The notes under the pieces: model-generated | What the model saw: only the letters and a program-made list of their open reading frames with translations | Database searches by the model: none | Told to the model about the DNA's origin: nothing | Shown: positions 1-5,223 of the stretch, in pieces | Layout: every line of letters starts with the position of its first letter | Numbering within the stretch: position 1 is the stretch's first letter | Made by a program: the position numbers and the translations under genes | Assembly (NCBI GenBank): GCA_964552395.1 | Contig: CAZKGM010000080.1 | Coordinates: forward strand, 1-6,036 | Length of the DNA stretch: 6,036 nucleotides | Source: JAJDNH01 sp964552395 | Lineage (GTDB): Bacteria > Acidobacteriota > Thermoanaerobaculia > Thermoanaerobaculales > Sulfomarinibacteraceae | Direction: 5' to 3'

Positions 1-79
1 GCGTTTCCCGTTTCCCGTTTCCCGTTCTTCCTTCTCCCTTTCCCCTCCTGCGTTTCCCGTTTCCCGTTTCCCGTTTCCC
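1..79. repeat. GTTTCCC heptamer tandem repeat, two blocks
   Basis: Three uninterrupted GTTTCCC units lie at 3-23 and four more at 52-79, separated by a degenerate pyrimidine-rich spacer (24-51). The first 26 bases (1-26) recur exactly at 50-75, so the block itself is duplicated. It lies just upstream of the dehydrogenase gene, and the window may start inside a longer array. Heptamer arrays of this kind resemble the short tandemly repeated sequences known from cyanobacteria and other repeat-rich bacteria. No function can be read from the sequence. Confidence 0.9.
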
Positions 80-117
80 TCTTTCCCCATTCGACTCACC
101 ATCAACGCGGATCCCCA

Positions 118-1440
118 ATGAACCAAACAGCCACCAACCTGCTCTCCAAGATCACCACTCGCGACGCCACCATCGGCATCGTCGGCCTGGGCTACGTCGG
201 CCTGCCGCTGGCCATCGCCTTCGCCGACAAGGGCTTTGCCGTCCTCGGCTTCGACGTCGACGAGCGCAAGGTCGACGCGATCGGCCGCGGCGAGTCCTAC
301 ATCAAGCACCTCGACGGCGGCCGCCTGGAGAGCGTTGTCAGTGCCGGCAAGCTGACCGCGACCACTGATTTCGCACGCCTGGCCGAGCCCGACGCCGTGC
401 TCATCTGCGTTCCCACGCCGCTGACCCCGCAGCGCGAGCCCGAGATGCGCTACGTCGACGGGACTGCCCGCGAGATCGCGAAGCGACTGCGGCCCGGACA
501 GCTCGTCATCCTCGAGTCCACGACCTACCCGGGCACCACCGACGAGCTCGTGCGCGGTATCCTCGAGGCGAGCGGGCTGACCTGCGGCGACAGCTTCTTC
601 CTCGCCTTCTCCCCGGAGCGCGAGGACCCCGGCAACCCTGACTACGGGACCACCACGATTCCGAAGGTGATCGGCGGCGTCGACCCCGTCTCCGGCGACC
701 TCGCCGAGGCCCTCTACGCGCAGGCGATCTCGCGCACCGTCCGCGTCTCCTCGGCCCGTACCGCCGAGGCGACCAAGCTGACCGAGAACATCTTCCGCGC
801 CGTCAACATCGCGCTCGTCAACGAGCTCAAGATCGTCTACGACCGCATGGGGATCGACGTCTGGGAGGTCCTCGACGCCGCCGACACCAAGCCCTTCGGC
901 TTCATGCGCTTCAGCCCCGGTCCCGGCTGGGGTGGCCACTGCATTCCATTGGATCCATTCTACTTAGCGTGGAAAGCGCGCGAGCACGGCCTCAACACCA
1001 AGTTCATCGAGCTCGCGGGCGAGGTGAACATCCGCATGCCGCAGTGGGTGATCGAGAAGCTGCAGCTGGCGCTCAACGATCACGGCAAGGCGGTGAAGGG
1101 CTCACGCGTGCTGGTGCTCGGGCTGGCGTACAAGAAGGACATCGACGACCCGCGCGAGAGCCCGGCATTCGAGCTGATCGATGCCTTGCTCGCACTCGGC
1201 GCCGAGGTCAGCTACCACGACCCGCACATCCCCGAGGCGCCGAGCATGCGCTCCTGGCCCGACCTGCCGCCGATGACCTCGCAGGCTCTGACCGCCGACC
1301 TGCTCGCCGCCACCGATGCCGTACTCATCGCCACCAATCACACTGCCGTCGACTACGACCTCGTCGCCACCCACGCCCCTCTGATCATCGACACCCGCGG
1401 CGTCTACCGAGAACGACGGGAGAACGTAGTGAAAGCATGA
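118..1440 (+). CDS. wbpA: UDP-N-acetyl-hexosamine 6-dehydrogenase, WbpA-type nucleotide sugar dehydrogenase
   Basis: Predicted to oxidise C6 of a UDP-sugar, probably UDP-N-acetylglucosamine, to the uronic acid with two NAD+, in the cytoplasm, as a precursor step for surface polysaccharide. The 440-residue length fits the UDP-glucose/GDP-mannose dehydrogenase family. A Rossmann NAD motif GIVGLGYVGLP sits at residues 20-30 (G23, G25, G28). Other family motifs are ESTTYPGTT (E133 on), FSPERE (164-169), and K220 and N224 in TKLTEN. The catalytic cysteine is C275 in GGHCIPLDPFYLAW. That GHCIPxDP form is typical of UDP-GlcNAc/UDP-ManNAc-type enzymes, whereas UDP-glucose dehydrogenases usually have GGSCFPKD; this is why the N-acetyl substrate is preferred. 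The C-terminal UDP-binding domain carries LGLAYKKDIDDPRESPA. The ATG at 118 fits the N-terminus expected just before the Rossmann strand, but only a weak GGAT precedes it. The gene symbol is by family resemblance; substrate specificity is not proven. Confidence 0.9.
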   Translation: MNQTATNLLSKITTRDATIGIVGLGYVGLPLAIAFADKGFAVLGFDVDERKVDAIGRGESYIKHLDGGRLESVVSAGKLTATTDFARLAEPDAVLICVPTPLTPQREPEMRYVDGTAREIAKRLRPGQLVILESTTYPGTTDELVRGILEASGLTCGDSFFLAFSPEREDPGNPDYGTTTIPKVIGGVDPVSGDLAEALYAQAISRTVRVSSARTAEATKLTENIFRAVNIALVNELKIVYDRMGIDVWEVLDAADTKPFGFMRFSPGPGWGGHCIPLDPFYLAWKAREHGLNTKFIELAGEVNIRMPQWVIEKLQLALNDHGKAVKGSRVLVLGLAYKKDIDDPRESPAFELIDALLALGAEVSYHDPHIPEAPSMRSWPDLPPMTSQALTADLLAATDAVLIATNHTAVDYDLVATHAPLIIDTRGVYRERRENVVKA

Positions 1441-1445
1441 GTCTC

Positions 1446-1473
1446 GCTAGACGCAAGACGCGAGACGCGAGAC
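1446..1473 (-). repeat. Heptamer array (GTCTYGC family), minus orientation
   Basis: Four consecutive 7-bp units read GCTAGAC, GCAAGAC, GCGAGAC, GCGAGAC on the + strand; on the minus strand they are variants of GTCTYGC. The array starts six bases after the dehydrogenase stop codon. The same unit family occurs at 2046-2073 in the opposite orientation, so the two arrays form an inverted pair around the four-helix-bundle gene. Confidence 0.85.
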
Positions 1474-1543
1474 GCTGGGTAGAGGAAAACCTCGCCAGGC
1501 CGGGCACAGGCGGTGTGTGGTCAGAGAGTTCGAGCAGCCAAGA

Positions 1544-1999
1544 ATGCAGCTGAGTCACCACGATCTCGATGTCTGGAAGGCAGCAGTTGACCTCGTACAG
1601 GGTGTGTACGAGCTGACTGCTCGTTTTCCTACCGAGGAGAAGTATGGGCTCACCAACCAGATGCGAAGAGCGGCAGTCTCGATTCCCAGCAACATTGCAG
1701 AAGGAGCTGCCCGTGTGTCTCGGAGGGAGTTTGCCCATTACCTGGTTGTTGCGCGAGGGTCCCTCGCCGAACTGGAGACTCAGGTCCGTATCACGGTAAG
1801 CCTCGGGCTGCTCTCGGCCGCTGAATCGCGGCCCATCAACGAGGCGATCGAGAGGACCTTCTCGCTGTTGTCCGGCTTGCTGAGGGCTATCAGCGGCGGT
1901 CGTGTTAGTGGAGTTTCGGAGGAACCAGCCGATGAAGCTGAGGTTACGTACCAGTTCCTTTCCGCCAATCAAGAAGAAGAGGGGAGTACCACGGAGTGA
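1544..1999 (+). CDS. Four-helix-bundle protein (23S rRNA intervening-sequence / S23-like family)
   Basis: A member of the small all-alpha family first seen in intervening sequences of 23S rRNA genes and structurally related to the Avd accessory protein of diversity-generating retroelements. The cellular role of stand-alone members is unknown. From the ATG at 1544 the 151-residue product opens with HHDLDVWKAAVDLV, then VYELTARFP (21-29), YGLTNQMRRAAVSIPSNIAEG (34-54) and a third helix FAHYLVVARGSLAELETQV (63-81). This start matches where family members normally begin. An in-frame GTG at 1517 would add nine residues, and neither start has a convincing ribosome binding site. The last 30 or so residues (after LLRAIS) are polar, extend beyond the usual length of about 115-130, and end over a degenerate ACCACGGA-type repeat. 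Third-position GC is clearly lower than in the flanking sugar genes, and heptamer arrays bracket the gene in inverted orientation, which suggests later insertion. Confidence 0.88.
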   Translation: MQLSHHDLDVWKAAVDLVQGVYELTARFPTEEKYGLTNQMRRAAVSIPSNIAEGAARVSRREFAHYLVVARGSLAELETQVRITVSLGLLSAAESRPINEAIERTFSLLSGLLRAISGGRVSGVSEEPADEAEVTYQFLSANQEEEGSTTE

Positions 2000-2045
2000 A
2001 CCAAGTCTTGCCTCTAACGTCTCACAATCCGGGAGGGTGGGGGAC

Positions 2046-2073
2046 GTCTTGCGTCTAGCGTCTTGCGTCTTGC
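2046..2073 (+). repeat. Heptamer array (GTCTTGC family), plus orientation
   Basis: Four consecutive units: GTCTTGC, GTCTAGC, GTCTTGC, GTCTTGC, followed by a partial GAGACC. This is the inverted counterpart of the array at 1446-1473, including the matching variant unit GTCTAGC/GCTAGAC. The pair encloses about 570 bp containing the four-helix-bundle gene. The array lies between that gene and the epimerase and is non-coding. Confidence 0.88.
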
Positions 2074-2091
2074 GAGACCCCTGGGCGGGGG

Positions 2092-2123
2092 ACTCCGTTA
2101 CTCCGTCACTCCGTCACTCCGTC
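2092..2123 (+). repeat. ACTCCGTC octamer tandem repeat
   Basis: Four head-to-tail 8-bp units: one ACTCCGTT then three identical ACTCCGTC, followed by a partial ACT. It lies 48 bases upstream of the chosen epimerase start and 18 bases after the heptamer array. The unit length and sequence differ from the heptamers, so this is a separate simple repeat. Copy number could vary between strains and change spacing to any promoter here. Confidence 0.88.
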
Positions 2124-2158
2124 ACTTGCTCGCAGAACCAAGACCGCCCCATCTCCGC

Positions 2159-2162
2159 GGAG
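2159..2162 (+). promoter_or_regulatory. Ribosome binding site deciding the epimerase start
   Basis: GGAG ends eight bases before the ATG at 2171. It supports that start over the in-frame ATG at 2063, whose reading would cross the octamer array. Confidence 0.6.
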
Positions 2163-2170
2163 TTCTCCAA

Positions 2171-3196
2171 ATGACGACCAACCCCAATGGGCCTACCCTG
2201 GTAACTGGTGCCGCCGGCTTCATCGGCTTCCACCTGTGCCAACGGCTGCTGCAGCGCGGGGTCACGGTCATCGGCCTCGACAACCTCAACGACTACTACG
2301 ACCCCGAGCTCAAGGTCGCGCGCCTCAACCAGCTCGAGAACCAGCCCGGCTTCGGCTTCGTCAGGCTCGACCTCGCCGACCGCGACGGTGTCGCCCGCCT
2401 GTTCAACGATATCGGCTTCTCACGAGTCGTCCATCTTGCCGCCCAGGCCGGCGTCCGCTACTCGATCGAGAACCCGTGGGCGTACATCGACAGCAACGTC
2501 GGCGGCTTCATGGCGTTGCTCGAGGGGTGCCGCCGACACCCGGTCAGCCACCTGGTCTTCGCCTCGTCATCCTCGGTCTACGGCCTCAATACGAAGATGC
2601 CGTTCTCGGTGCACGACAACGTCGACCACCCGGTTTCACTGTACGCGGCGACCAAGAAGGCCAACGAGCTGATGGCCCACGCCTACGCGCACCTCTACGG
2701 TGTCCCGACCACGGGCCTGCGGTTCTTCACAGTCTACGGTCCCTGGGGTCGCCCGGACATGGCCCTCTTCAAGTTCACCAAGGCGATCCTCGAAGGCAAG
2801 CCGATCGACGTCTACAACCACGGCAAGATGCAGCGAGACTTCACCTACATCGACGACATCATCGAGGGCGTCATCCGGGTCCTCGAGAGCACGCCGAAGC
2901 CGAACCCGCAGTGGTCGGGGGATGCTCCGGACCCGGGCACCAGCCCGGCGCCGTACCGGCTCTACAACATCGGCAACAACAACCCGGTCGAGCTCATGGA
3001 CTTCATCGGCGCCATCGAGACCGCGCTCGGCACCAAGGCCGAGAAGAACATGATGCCGATGCAGCCCGGCGACGTCCCGGCCACCTACGCCGACATCGCC
3101 GGCCTCGCGGAGGACGTCGGATTCAAGCCATCGACTCCCATCGCCGAAGGCATCGCCAACTTCATCGCCTGGTACCGCGGGTACTACCGCACATGA
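2171..3196 (+). CDS. UDP-glucuronate 4-epimerase-type NAD-dependent epimerase
   Basis: An extended short-chain dehydrogenase/reductase expected to invert C4 of a UDP-uronic acid (UDP-GlcA to UDP-GalA in characterised relatives) in the cytoplasm, for surface polysaccharide. The 341-residue product has the NAD motif TGAAGFIG (12-19; G13, G16, G19) and the GLDNLNDYYDPELK segment (35-48) characteristic of UDP-glucuronate 4-epimerases. It also has HLAAQAGVRYS (88-98), SSSSVYG (132-138) supplying the catalytic serine, and the Y158-x3-K162 pair in YAATK. YGPWGRPDMALFKF and QRDFTYIDDI follow in the sugar-nucleotide-binding half. The ATG at 2171 is chosen because GGAG at 2159-2162 lies eight bases upstream and the NAD strand follows at once; an upstream in-frame ATG at 2063 would translate the tandem repeats. 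Given the WbpA-type enzyme upstream, the substrate could instead be an N-acetylated UDP-uronic acid. No gene symbol is given because several names are used for this family. Confidence 0.9.
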   Translation: MTTNPNGPTLVTGAAGFIGFHLCQRLLQRGVTVIGLDNLNDYYDPELKVARLNQLENQPGFGFVRLDLADRDGVARLFNDIGFSRVVHLAAQAGVRYSIENPWAYIDSNVGGFMALLEGCRRHPVSHLVFASSSSVYGLNTKMPFSVHDNVDHPVSLYAATKKANELMAHAYAHLYGVPTTGLRFFTVYGPWGRPDMALFKFTKAILEGKPIDVYNHGKMQRDFTYIDDIIEGVIRVLESTPKPNPQWSGDAPDPGTSPAPYRLYNIGNNNPVELMDFIGAIETALGTKAEKNMMPMQPGDVPATYADIAGLAEDVGFKPSTPIAEGIANFIAWYRGYYRT

Positions 3197-3426
3197 AGAA
3201 GAGAACCACGGATTGAAGAAGGTAACCACGGATTACACGGATTACACAGATTGTAAGAAGAAGACAACCGCGAGTCCTTGCAGCCCCACGCGTCGAGCCT
3301 AATGACAACCAACCCAAAGGACCCTGGACCGCGCAGTGGCCGCTGCCACCCTCGTGAGAAATCCGTGAAATCCGTGAAATCCGTGGTCGATAATCTCTTC
3401 CTGAAACCCGTGGTCAATCCTCGCTC
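3197..3426. repeat. Intergenic inverted-arm repeat element, copy A (core type 1)
   Basis: Begins directly after the epimerase stop. The left arm has two AACCACGGATT boxes followed by 9-bp-period ACACGGATT/ACACAGATT units; 3204-3252 is identical to 5890-5938 (49 bp). The right arm has three exact AAATCCGTG units at 3359-3385 and a second degenerate box (CCCGTGGTCAATCC) further out, so the arms are inverted relative to each other and could pair. The middle holds core type 1: 3277-3316 matches 4234-4273 at 35 of 40 positions. The 9-bp period keeps reading frames open and yields spurious TDFTDFTDF-type peptides on either strand. No real gene is seen in this stretch. Confidence 0.9.
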
Positions 3427-3450
3427 CGTCGACCTGATGCATGCATCGTG

Positions 3451-3469
3451 TGATAGCATTATGCTATCA
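3451..3469 (+). promoter_or_regulatory. Operator/promoter palindrome of toxin-antitoxin module 1
   Basis: A perfect palindrome, TGATAGCA-TTA-TGCTATCA (8-bp arms, 3-base centre), lies twelve bases upstream of the antitoxin ATG. -10-like hexamers (for example CATTAT at 3457-3462) fall inside it, and no good -35 is apparent. Ribbon-helix-helix antitoxins usually bind such sites to repress their own operon. A second perfect 12-bp palindrome, GATGCATGCATC, is at 3436-3447 and may be an additional half of the operator. Confidence 0.75.
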
Positions 3470-3475
3470 GGAGGT
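3469..3475 (+). promoter_or_regulatory. Strong ribosome binding site of antitoxin 1
   Basis: AGGAGGT, a full Shine-Dalgarno match, ends five bases before the ATG at 3481. It fixes that start and suggests high antitoxin translation. Its first base is the last base of the operator palindrome. Confidence 0.85.
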
Positions 3476-3480
3476 GCATC

Positions 3481-3738
3481 ATGGCGGTCATGACCCTGCG
3501 CGGGCTCAGCGAGGAAGAAGCCGATCGGCTCCGCGAGGAGGCCGGTCGCCAGGGCATCTCCCTCAACGCCTTAGTCCTCCGCCTGGTGCGAGAAGGAGCC
3601 GGCTTGGCCAAGCGGCCGTGGCTTGTGAGGCACCACGAGCTGGACGCGCTTGCCGGGACCTGGACCGAGGAGCAGGCTACGGCGTTCTCCGCGGCTCTCG
3701 AAGAGACCGAGTGCATCGATCCAGAGATGTGGAAGTGA
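3481..3738 (+). CDS. Ribbon-helix-helix antitoxin, VapB/FitA-like (module 1)
   Basis: An 85-residue antitoxin expected to neutralise the PIN toxin encoded next and to repress the operon. The N-terminal half fits a ribbon-helix-helix DNA-binding fold: a short strand VMTLRGL (3-9), helix one EEEADRLREEAGRQG (11-25), then the SLNALVLRLVREG helix (27-39). The C-terminal tail DALAGTWTEEQATAFSAALEE...IDPEMWK resembles toxin-binding tails of antitoxins paired with VapC-type PIN proteins, where the tail wraps the nuclease active site. The start is set by a full Shine-Dalgarno sequence. The stop overlaps the toxin GTG start by four bases (GTGA, 3735-3738), implying translational coupling. The gene is probably autoregulated through the palindrome at 3451-3469. 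The family name within the ribbon-helix-helix group is by resemblance. Confidence 0.85.
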   Translation: MAVMTLRGLSEEEADRLREEAGRQGISLNALVLRLVREGAGLAKRPWLVRHHELDALAGTWTEEQATAFSAALEETECIDPEMWK

Positions 3739-4145
3739 GCGGCCTGATCCTCGACACCAACGCCTACGTGGCATTCAAGCGCGGGCGAAACCTCGCGATT
3801 GAGATGCTGCGTCTGGCGGACGAGATCGTGATCCCGGTCGTTGTGCTGGGCGAGCTGCTGGCGGGTTTTGCGTGTGGAGACCGGGAGGCCGAGAACCGCA
3901 GCGAGTTGACGAGCTTTCTGGACTCGGCGCGCGTGCGGGTGGCCGTGGCGGATGCGACCACGGCATCCTGGTACGGAAGGATTTTCGCGAGTCTGAGACG
4001 TGCGGGACGACCCATCCCTGCCAATGACCTGTGGATTGCCGCGGCGGCTCTGCAGAATGGTCTGCCGGTGTTCTCGTTCGATCAGCACTTCCAAGCTGTC
4101 GACGGCCTGGCCCTTGTCACGAAACCCGAGGACCTGCTTCCCTGA
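3735..4145 (+). CDS. vapC: PIN-domain ribonuclease toxin, VapC-like (module 1)
   Basis: A 136-residue PIN-domain protein, full length for VapC toxins, which cut RNA (tRNA or rRNA in studied members) with Mg2+ held by acidic residues. The expected acids are D7 in LILDTNAYVAF, E40 in LGELLAGF, D98 in PANDLWIAAAA and D116 in FSFDQHF, so the active site looks intact. The GTG at 3735 overlaps the antitoxin stop (GTGA) and starts just before the first strand. Another in-frame GTG at 3729 would add two residues, and an ATG far upstream at 3441 lies before the antitoxin and is implausible. The start probably relies on coupling to antitoxin translation, since no ribosome binding site of its own is clear. 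The PNDLWIAA/SFDxHF arrangement is that of the common tRNA(fMet)-endonuclease-like VapC group, but the target cannot be read from sequence. Confidence 0.9.
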   Translation: MSGLILDTNAYVAFKRGRNLAIEMLRLADEIVIPVVVLGELLAGFACGDREAENRSELTSFLDSARVRVAVADATTASWYGRIFASLRRAGRPIPANDLWIAAAALQNGLPVFSFDQHFQAVDGLALVTKPEDLLP

Positions 4146-4148
4146 TGA

Positions 4149-4356
4149 GAGAGAAGAGGACCACGGAAAGAAGATAGAACCACGGATTCCACGGATTACA
4201 CAGATTAGAAGAAGAAAGACAGGAAATGGTCTTCTTGCAGCCCCACGCGGTCAGCCCAATGACAACCAGCCCAGAGCATCCCGTGCCCCACAAGGGCCCG
4301 TGCCCCCCTCTAAGGAAATCCGTGGTTAGTCCTGTTCCCCCGACATCCGTGGTGGC
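4149..4356. repeat. Intergenic inverted-arm repeat element, copy B (core type 1)
   Basis: Starts within a few bases of the module 1 toxin stop. The left arm has GACCACGGA and AACCACGGATT boxes, then CCACGGATTACACAGATT. The right arm has GGAAATCCGTGGTTAG (about 4314-4329) and an outer degenerate CATCCGTGGTGG box, repeating the two-box inverted layout of copy A. The core at 4234-4273 matches copy A (3277-3316) at 35 of 40 positions. The distal part of the core is unlike copy A. No gene is seen here. Confidence 0.88.
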
Positions 4357-4363
4357 TAGCAGG

Positions 4364-4392
4364 CCGTGCTACACTGAAGCCGTGTAGCACGG
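4364..4392 (+). promoter_or_regulatory. Operator/promoter inverted repeat of toxin-antitoxin module 2
   Basis: Arms CCGTGCTACAC (4364-4374) and GTGTAGCACGG (4382-4392) are perfect 11-bp complements around a 7-base loop. A possible -10, TACACT, is at 4370-4375 inside the left arm; no convincing -35 is seen 17 bases upstream. The inverted repeat ends within the ribosome binding site GGAGGA (4392-4397), three bases before the ATG at 4401. It is a likely autoregulatory operator, and the same hairpin in RNA could partly mask the ribosome binding site. Confidence 0.75.
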
Positions 4393-4400
4393 GAGGACCC

Positions 4401-4634
4401 ATGAGCAACCTGACGATCACCGTTGATGACGAGGTTCTCAAACGGGCGAGGCTTCGAGCCCTCGAGCAGGGAACATCCGTGAACGCCGTCCTTCGCGAGG
4501 TGCTCGAGGCGTATGCCGGAGTTCGGCGCCGGCAGCAGGAGGCCGTGCGAGCGATCCTGGTTCAGGCGCGCGAATCACGCGCGCAACGAGGTGAAGCGAA
4601 GTGGACGCGCGACAGCTTGCACGAGCGGTCATGA
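4401..4634 (+). CDS. Ribbon-helix-helix antitoxin (module 2)
   Basis: A 77-residue antitoxin. Residues 3-9 (NLTITVD) give the short DNA-contacting strand, followed by helix DEVLKRARLRALEQG and helix SVNAVLREVLEAYAG, the classic ribbon-helix-helix layout. The highly charged C-terminal part (RRRQQEAVRAILVQARESRAQRGEAKWTR in two stretches) should form the toxin-binding helix. The start is supported by GGAGGA three bases upstream of the ATG. The stop overlaps the toxin start in an ATGA (4631-4634). It differs in length and sequence from the antitoxins of modules 1 and 3, so this is not a recent duplicate. Autorepression through the inverted repeat at 4364-4392 is inferred. Confidence 0.85.
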   Translation: MSNLTITVDDEVLKRARLRALEQGTSVNAVLREVLEAYAGVRRRQQEAVRAILVQARESRAQRGEAKWTRDSLHERS

Positions 4635-5056
4635 CGCGCACGTTTTTCGACACCAACATCATCGCCTACATGTTCGACGCGGCATCCCCGCGCAAGCGCG
4701 ACGTTGCACAGCAGCTGTTCGAGCATGAGGCTGAGGCGGGTGCGGCGGTCCTGAGTGTCCAGGTGCTTCAAGAGGCCTTCGTCACGCTGACGCGCAAGTT
4801 TGAGACCCCCTTGGCGCCGGAGCGAGCTGAGGCTGTCATCCGCGACCTGACGGAGCTGCCGGTGGTCAGTGTGGACCCGCAGATGGTTCTGGCTGCGATT
4901 GCACGCTGCCGGACCGCATCGCTGTCATTCTGGGACAGCTTGATCATCGAGTCGGCGCTGGCTGGTGGCTGCGGCCGACTGCTCACCGAGGACCTGCAGC
5001 ACGGCCAGTTCGTCGAAGGTCTGAGAATCGAGAACCCATTCCTGGATGGCAACTGA
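4631..5056 (+). CDS. PIN-domain ribonuclease toxin (module 2)
   Basis: A 141-residue PIN-domain toxin predicted to cleave RNA when released from the antitoxin. Metal-binding acids appear at D7 (RTFFDTNIIAYMFD), E48 (VLQEAFVTLTRK), D102 (SFWDSLIIESAL) and D121 (LLTEDLQHGQ), so the site looks intact. The SFWDSLII and LLTEDLQHGQ blocks are typical of the COG5573-type PIN proteins, a different branch from the module 1 toxin. The ATG at 4631 overlaps the antitoxin stop as ATGA, giving a start just before the first beta strand. An in-frame ATG at 4601 inside the antitoxin gene would add ten residues and is less likely. Repeat copy C begins immediately after the stop. The RNA target is unknown. Confidence 0.9.
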   Translation: MTRTFFDTNIIAYMFDAASPRKRDVAQQLFEHEAEAGAAVLSVQVLQEAFVTLTRKFETPLAPERAEAVIRDLTELPVVSVDPQMVLAAIARCRTASLSFWDSLIIESALAGGCGRLLTEDLQHGQFVEGLRIENPFLDGN

Positions 5057-5058
5057 CG

Positions 5059-5184
5059 AACCACGGGCAGAAGAGAGAACCACGGATTCCACGGATGACA
5101 CCGATTGATGAAGAGAAGAGTCATCCTCTGAGCTCCTACTGTCCTCTTTCTACAAGCAATTCGCGCAGCGAATCGCTATCCGTG
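5059..5184. repeat. Intergenic repeat element, copy C (core type 2, right arm missing)
   Basis: Begins two bases after the module 2 toxin stop. The left arm has CGAACCACGGG and AACCACGGATTCCACGGAT boxes. The core (5114-5184) matches copy D (5946-6016) at 70 of 71 positions; the difference is C at 5144 versus T at 5976. A perfect short hairpin, ATTCGC-GCA-GCGAAT, is at 5159-5173. After TATCCGTG the similarity stops abruptly: the AAATCCGTGGTT right arm found in D is absent, and the module 3 promoter (TTGCAC at 5186) starts there. No gene is seen. Confidence 0.9.
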
Positions 5185-5185
5185 C

Positions 5186-5223
5186 TTGCACTGTGACCGC
5201 ATCTGTCTTACATTGTCTTACAT
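5186..5223 (+). promoter_or_regulatory. Promoter and tandem-repeat operator of module 3, probably leaderless
   Basis: A -35-like TTGCAC (5186-5191), a 17-base spacer and a -10-like TACATT (5209-5214) place transcription start at about 5221-5222, right at the antitoxin ATG (5222). No Shine-Dalgarno sequence is present upstream. Two exact head-to-tail copies of TGTCTTACAT (5204-5213 and 5214-5223) span the -10 and run into the start codon, a likely antitoxin-binding site made of direct repeats, unlike the palindromes of modules 1 and 2. The -35 lies two bases after the end of repeat copy C. Confidence 0.65.

Noticed and set aside
118..1440. UDP-glucose 6-dehydrogenase (ugd) as the name for the first gene
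   Set aside because: The catalytic block reads GGHCIPLDP and not the GGSCFPKD form usual for UDP-glucose dehydrogenases.
969..1553. Long arginine-rich frame overlapping the dehydrogenase, and similar frames across the epimerase (2208-2672, 2236-3216)
   Set aside because: Out-of-frame shadows of GC-rich genes; low-complexity Arg/Ala/Ser composition and no recognisable domain.
1544..1999. Diversity-generating retroelement, because Avd is a four-helix-bundle protein
   Set aside because: No reverse transcriptase, template repeat or variable repeat is visible, and the NIAEG-type motif is that of the general family.
1441..2170. 23S rRNA intervening sequence
   Set aside because: The flanks are protein-coding sugar genes and no rRNA sequence is present.
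3184..3459. Minus-strand reading frames with TDFTDFTDF and CNPCNPWLPSSIRG-like peptides (also near 5744-5956 and 4768-5124)
   Set aside because: They are translations of the 9-bp-period repeat arms, which keep frames open by chance. They lack a start context or a fold and recur only where the repeat is.
3441..3734. Upstream extension of the module 1 toxin to the ATG at 3441
   Set aside because: It would run through the antitoxin gene in another frame. The conserved PIN fold begins only after 3735, where the GTGA overlap gives a normal start.
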